Assembly (NCBI GenBank): GCA_937952895.1 | Contig: CALFYC010000086.1 | Location: forward strand, 1 to 8,758 | From: an uncultured Neisseriaceae bacterium | GTDB taxonomy: Bacteria > Pseudomonadota > Gammaproteobacteria > Burkholderiales > UBA11063 | Length of the DNA: 8,758 nt | Direction: 5' to 3' | Shown: in pieces, positions 6,453 to 8,758 of the stretch | Layout of the letters: each line of letters begins with the position of its first letter | Numbering within the stretch: position 1 is the first letter of the stretch | Program-made: the position numbers and the translations under genes | The notes under the pieces: generated by a model | Seen by the model: only the letters and a program-made list of their open reading frames with translations | What the model was told of the DNA's origin: nothing | The model's database searches: none

Positions 6453-7358
6453 ATGACAATGATTCAATGGTTTCCTGGGCACATGAATAAAGCTAAGATT
6501 GCGATCAAAGATTTGGTAACTGAGATTGATATAGTTATTGAATTACTTGATGCACGTGCCCCATTTTCAAGTTGTAACCCCTTGATACAAAGTATGATTA
6601 AACATAAGAAAAAAATTCGCTTATTAAATAAAAGCGATTTAGCTGACCCTCAAATTACAAAGCTTTGGGTTGAATTTTTTACTCAAAAAGAAAATAGTTT
6701 AGCTCTTACTGGAAATAAAAATAATCAAGCACAAAAAAAACAAATTATTGAATTATGTAAAACTTTAGCACCAAATCGTAATAGTTTTGATAAGCCACTT
6801 CGTGTTATGATTACTGGAATTCCGAATGTAGGTAAATCAACCTTAATCAATCAATTAATCGGAAAAAAATCCGCTAAAGTTGGTGATATCCCCGCCGTTA
6901 CCAGAGCTAATCAATGTTTAACTGTCTCAGATAGTTTCTTAATTTATGATACTCCTGGGATGACCTGGCAAAAAATTCGTCATTTACAAATCGGCTTTAA
7001 TTTAGCAATTTGTAATAGTATTGGGCGCAATGCTATTGATGAAGAAACTTTAGCACTTTATTTAGTTGAATATTTAAAATCAGATTATAAGAATTTACTA
7101 AATAGTCGTTATAAATTAACCGCTTTGGATTGCCAAAAAGATAGTAGTGATTTATTAAATATAATTGGCCGAAAAAGGGGCTGTATTCTTCCTGGCAATA
7201 AAATTGACCGCCAAAAAGTCAGTGAATTAATTATTCAGGATTTTAGAGATGGTCGCATTGGCTTAATTAGCTTAGAAACCCCTATCCTTTGGCAAAAATG
7301 GATTAGCGAAGCTCAAGATGAATCAGATGATATTGAAGATTGTGATTCAACAAATTAA
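6453..7358 (+). CDS. ylqF: Ribosome biogenesis GTPase YlqF/RbgA (circularly permuted)
   Basis: This is a cytosolic GTPase of the YlqF/YawG family, 301 aa. The Bacillus homologue RbgA acts in late 50S subunit assembly. The permuted motif order is visible: N-terminal IQWFPGHMNKA (4-14), DARAP (33-37), G4 NKSD (59-62), a G5-like LTG (85-87), then the P-loop GIPNVGKS (122-129), a G2 Thr region about 148-150 (AVTRAN) and G3 DTPG (166-169). Because the G4 motif precedes the P-loop, this is not a classical Era/EngA protein. Length is slightly above the B. subtilis protein, partly from an acidic tail (DESDDIEDCD, 289-298). The ATG at 6453 has AAAGG (6437-6441) at a long 11-nt spacing; an alternative ATG at 6459 would remove only two residues and has even poorer spacing. 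It is transcribed divergently from nrdA, and the link between them is probably positional only. Confidence 0.94.
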   Translation: MTMIQWFPGHMNKAKIAIKDLVTEIDIVIELLDARAPFSSCNPLIQSMIKHKKKIRLLNKSDLADPQITKLWVEFFTQKENSLALTGNKNNQAQKKQIIELCKTLAPNRNSFDKPLRVMITGIPNVGKSTLINQLIGKKSAKVGDIPAVTRANQCLTVSDSFLIYDTPGMTWQKIRHLQIGFNLAICNSIGRNAIDEETLALYLVEYLKSDYKNLLNSRYKLTALDCQKDSSDLLNIIGRKRGCILPGNKIDRQKVSELIIQDFRDGRIGLISLETPILWQKWISEAQDESDDIEDCDSTN

Positions 7359-7405
7359 ACCTGCATAATATTAAAAAGCAATACTTATATATGGTAGTTA
7401 TATTA

Positions 7406-7414
7406 TGTTAAAAT
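7406..7414 (+). promoter_or_regulatory. Candidate extended -10 promoter of gap
   Basis: TGTTAAAAT provides a TGn extension plus TAAAAT (5/6 of the -10 consensus). It would start transcripts near 7421, about 26 nt before the gap ATG. No good -35 is seen at 16-18 bp. The 88-bp gap after ylqF has no clear terminator, so readthrough from ylqF is also possible. Confidence 0.4.
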
Positions 7415-7434
7415 ATGGGCTATATAACATACAA

Positions 7435-7439
7435 AAGGA
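7435..7439 (+). promoter_or_regulatory. Ribosome binding site that decides the gap start
   Basis: AAGGA lies 7 nt before the ATG at 7447, whose product begins MAIKVAINGYGRIGR as expected for GAPDH. The in-frame ATG at 7405 overlaps the candidate promoter and would add 14 residues foreign to the family. Confidence 0.85.
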
Positions 7440-7446
7440 TAAAAAA

Positions 7447-8460
7447 ATGGCAATTAAAGTCGCAATAAATGGATATGGTCGCATCGGACGTTGTATTTTA
7501 CGTGCATTATTTGAATCAAAACGGTTAAACGAAATTGAAATTGTTGCAATTAATACTTTCGGTGATAAAATTGCCAATCATGCACATATTACTCAATATG
7601 ACTCGGTGCATGGTTACTTTAATTGTAAAGTAGAATCAGATAGTGAACATATCATTATTGATGGACATAAAATTAAATTTTTATCTCAAAGAGATCCTAA
7701 ATTACTCCCATGGAAAGAATTAAATGTTGATGTGGTTTTGGAATGCACTGGAGTATTTACATCAAAAGAAAAAGCAAGCGCTCACTTAATAGCTGGGGCA
7801 AAAAAAGTTTTAATTTCAGCTCCTGGCGGTAGTGATGTAGATGCAACCATTGTTTATGGCGTAAATCATCATGCTTTAACTAGCTCTATGACTGTAATCT
7901 CCAATGCTTCTTGTACAACCAATTGTTTAGCCCCTGTTGCTAAAGTTTTAAACGACTTGGTTGGAATAGAAAATGGACTCATGACAACGATTCATTCATA
8001 TACAACAGATCAAGTAATCTTAGATAACTATCATGAAGATATGCATCGTGCACGTTCTGCTACCATGTCCATGATCCCAACTAAAACTGGTGCAGCTAAA
8101 GCAGTAAGTTTAGTTTTACCTGAATTAAAGAATAAATTAGACGGCCTAGCAATACGTGTTCCAACCCCCAATGTATCGTTAGTTGATCTAACATTTTTGG
8201 CTAAAAAAGATACTACATCTGAAGAAATCAATAATGCCATAATTAATGCAACAAACCAAAGTAATTTTAAAGGCGTGTTAACAACTACAGATAAGCCATT
8301 GGTATCATCTGATTTTAACCATAACTCATATTCTTCAATTTTTGATTTATCCCAAACTCGTGTAAGCGGCAAATTAGTAAAAGTATTTAGTTGGTATGAT
8401 AATGAATGGGGATTTTCTAACCGTATGATTGATACTGCAATAGTTTTAGCCAAAGCTTAA
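7447..8460 (+). CDS. gap: Glyceraldehyde-3-phosphate dehydrogenase, type I
   Basis: GAPDH is the cytosolic phosphorylating dehydrogenase of glycolysis and gluconeogenesis. From the ATG at 7447 it has 337 aa, normal for the family. The Rossmann motif is NGYGRIGR (8-15), the catalytic Cys is C156 in SNASCTTNCLAP, and the activating His is H183 in TIHSYT. PTKTGAA (211-217), IRVPTPNVS (236-244) and the ending SWYDNEWGFSNRM are diagnostic. Two cofactor-pocket positions are unusual. The Asp after Asn in the second strand (VxxND, D32 in Bacillus numbering), which binds the adenosine ribose of NAD, is T37 here (VAINTFGD), and the L187 equivalent is N194 (ILDNYHED). Both changes point away from strict NAD use. 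Erythrose-4-phosphate dehydrogenase (Epd) was considered because it has INE at the first position, but the SYTTDQ and PTKTGAA segments fit GAPDH better. No pgk follows within the window. Confidence 0.95.
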   Translation: MAIKVAINGYGRIGRCILRALFESKRLNEIEIVAINTFGDKIANHAHITQYDSVHGYFNCKVESDSEHIIIDGHKIKFLSQRDPKLLPWKELNVDVVLECTGVFTSKEKASAHLIAGAKKVLISAPGGSDVDATIVYGVNHHALTSSMTVISNASCTTNCLAPVAKVLNDLVGIENGLMTTIHSYTTDQVILDNYHEDMHRARSATMSMIPTKTGAAKAVSLVLPELKNKLDGLAIRVPTPNVSLVDLTFLAKKDTTSEEINNAIINATNQSNFKGVLTTTDKPLVSSDFNHNSYSSIFDLSQTRVSGKLVKVFSWYDNEWGFSNRMIDTAIVLAKA

Positions 8461-8491
8461 TATGTGTTAAATTAGATATGGATTACTAGTA

Positions 8492-8524
8492 ATAGGTTAG
8501 CAAATAATAATGATGCCAACCTAT
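8492..8524 (+). terminator. Probable gap terminator hairpin
   Basis: ATAGGTTAGC (8492-8501) pairs with GCCAACCTAT (8515-8524), nine pairs with one A-C mismatch, around a 13-nt loop AAATAATAATGAT. It starts 32 nt after the gap stop. T-rich sequence (TTTAATTTTT, 8531-8540) follows only after a few bases, so termination may be inefficient. Its loop is the same as that of the hairpin at 943-984. Confidence 0.5.
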
Positions 8525-8601
8525 CCGTGATTTAATTTTTAACATTTGTCAGAATGAATTTCAATTTTTAGTTCAGGAAACAGATTTTCAGGAGGATTTG
8601 C

Positions 8602-8758
8602 ATGATATTGAAAAATATTAATGTAATAGTAGATCATGTTTCTATTGGCTACATATAACAATCGGCACTATGCATGTCACGACTTAAACTTATGCTTGTA
8701 ACCAAAGAATATCCTGAATTAGGTATTGTTGGCAAACTATTAGATACTTTATTTGATA
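8602..8758 (+). other. Short ORF with strong SD, then in-frame stop and continuing frame to window end
   Basis: A near-perfect Shine-Dalgarno AGGAGG (8590-8595) lies 6 nt before the ATG at 8602. That ATG opens only 18 codons (MILKNINVIVDHVSIGYI) before TAA at 8656-8658. The same frame then stays open to the window edge, with an ATG at 8674 (MSRLKLMLVTKEYPELGIVG...) that has no ribosome site. It may be a leader peptide, a gene broken by a stop codon, or chance. I recognise no family, and the right end is cut. Confidence 0.25.

Larger units (their letters stand above)
8461..8758. other. Downstream of gap: fragmentary frames, no recognised gene
   Basis: The 298 bp hold a hairpin (8492-8524) and several short frames. 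A 36-codon open stretch without a start codon (8514-8621, plus) reads like protein (QNEFQFLVQETDFQEDLHDIEKY, residues 13-35 of that frame) and could be the remnant of a decayed gene. A minus-strand frame enters from the right edge and stops at 8649. None resembles a family I recognise. Confidence 0.4.

Noticed and set aside
7364..7407. 8-bp inverted repeat CATAATAT/ATATTATG as a ylqF terminator
   Set aside because: The stem is almost entirely A/T with a loop of 28 nt and no T-run after it; it is expected by chance at this composition.
7405..7446. Fourteen-residue N-terminal extension of GAPDH
   Set aside because: The extra residues are not family-like and overlap the candidate promoter and ribosome site. 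The ATG at 7447 has AAGGA and gives the canonical start.
8031..8453. 140-codon minus-strand frame opposite gap
   Set aside because: It is antisense to conserved GAPDH sequence; the open frame is a by-product of codon use, with no family resemblance.

Overview
The window is AT-rich, by eye about one third G+C. It holds ordinary chromosomal housekeeping genes of a Gram-negative proteobacterium. A betaproteobacterium (Neisseriales- or Burkholderiales-like) fits best: the GAPDH has the HEDMHRARSATMSMIPTKTGAA-type block (positions 196-216) that I associate with betaproteobacterial enzymes, the ferredoxin is the ISC type, and NrdA is the long form with two ATP-cones ending in CSIDNPDCESCQ. This assignment rests on remembered family patterns, not a search. 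No mobile element, CRISPR array, tRNA or rRNA was seen.

Layout, left to right. The 3' part of dapB (+, cut by the window edge) is followed by about 550 bp without a supported gene, holding two clear palindromic structures. Next come fdx (+) and, 3 bp later, a zinc-type CDF exporter (+), very probably one operon. Converging on them from the right are a hot-dog thioesterase (-) and nrdA (-), separated by a strong 12-bp-stem terminator for nrdA. A 239-bp divergent region (6214-6452) carries two NrdR boxes over the nrdA promoter. It is followed by ylqF/rbgA (+) and the GAPDH gene (+). The last 298 bp contain a probable terminator and fragmentary reading frames with no convincing gene.

The genes cover unrelated core tasks: lysine and cell-wall precursor synthesis (DapB), Fe-S assembly (Fdx), metal export (CDF), acyl-CoA hydrolysis (thioesterase), deoxynucleotide synthesis (NrdA), 50S ribosome assembly (YlqF) and glycolysis or gluconeogenesis (GAPDH). 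The best-supported regulation is NrdR control of nrdA. I corrected three starts: dapB is open to the window edge, nrdA starts at the ATG at 6213 and not the GTG at 6228, and gap starts at 7447 and not 7405.

I see no previously undescribed multi-gene system. The points most worth a second look are the tandem NrdR boxes, the unusual cofactor-pocket residues of the GAPDH, nrdA without an adjacent nrdB, and two intergenic hairpins about 7.5 kb apart that share the same loop sequence.
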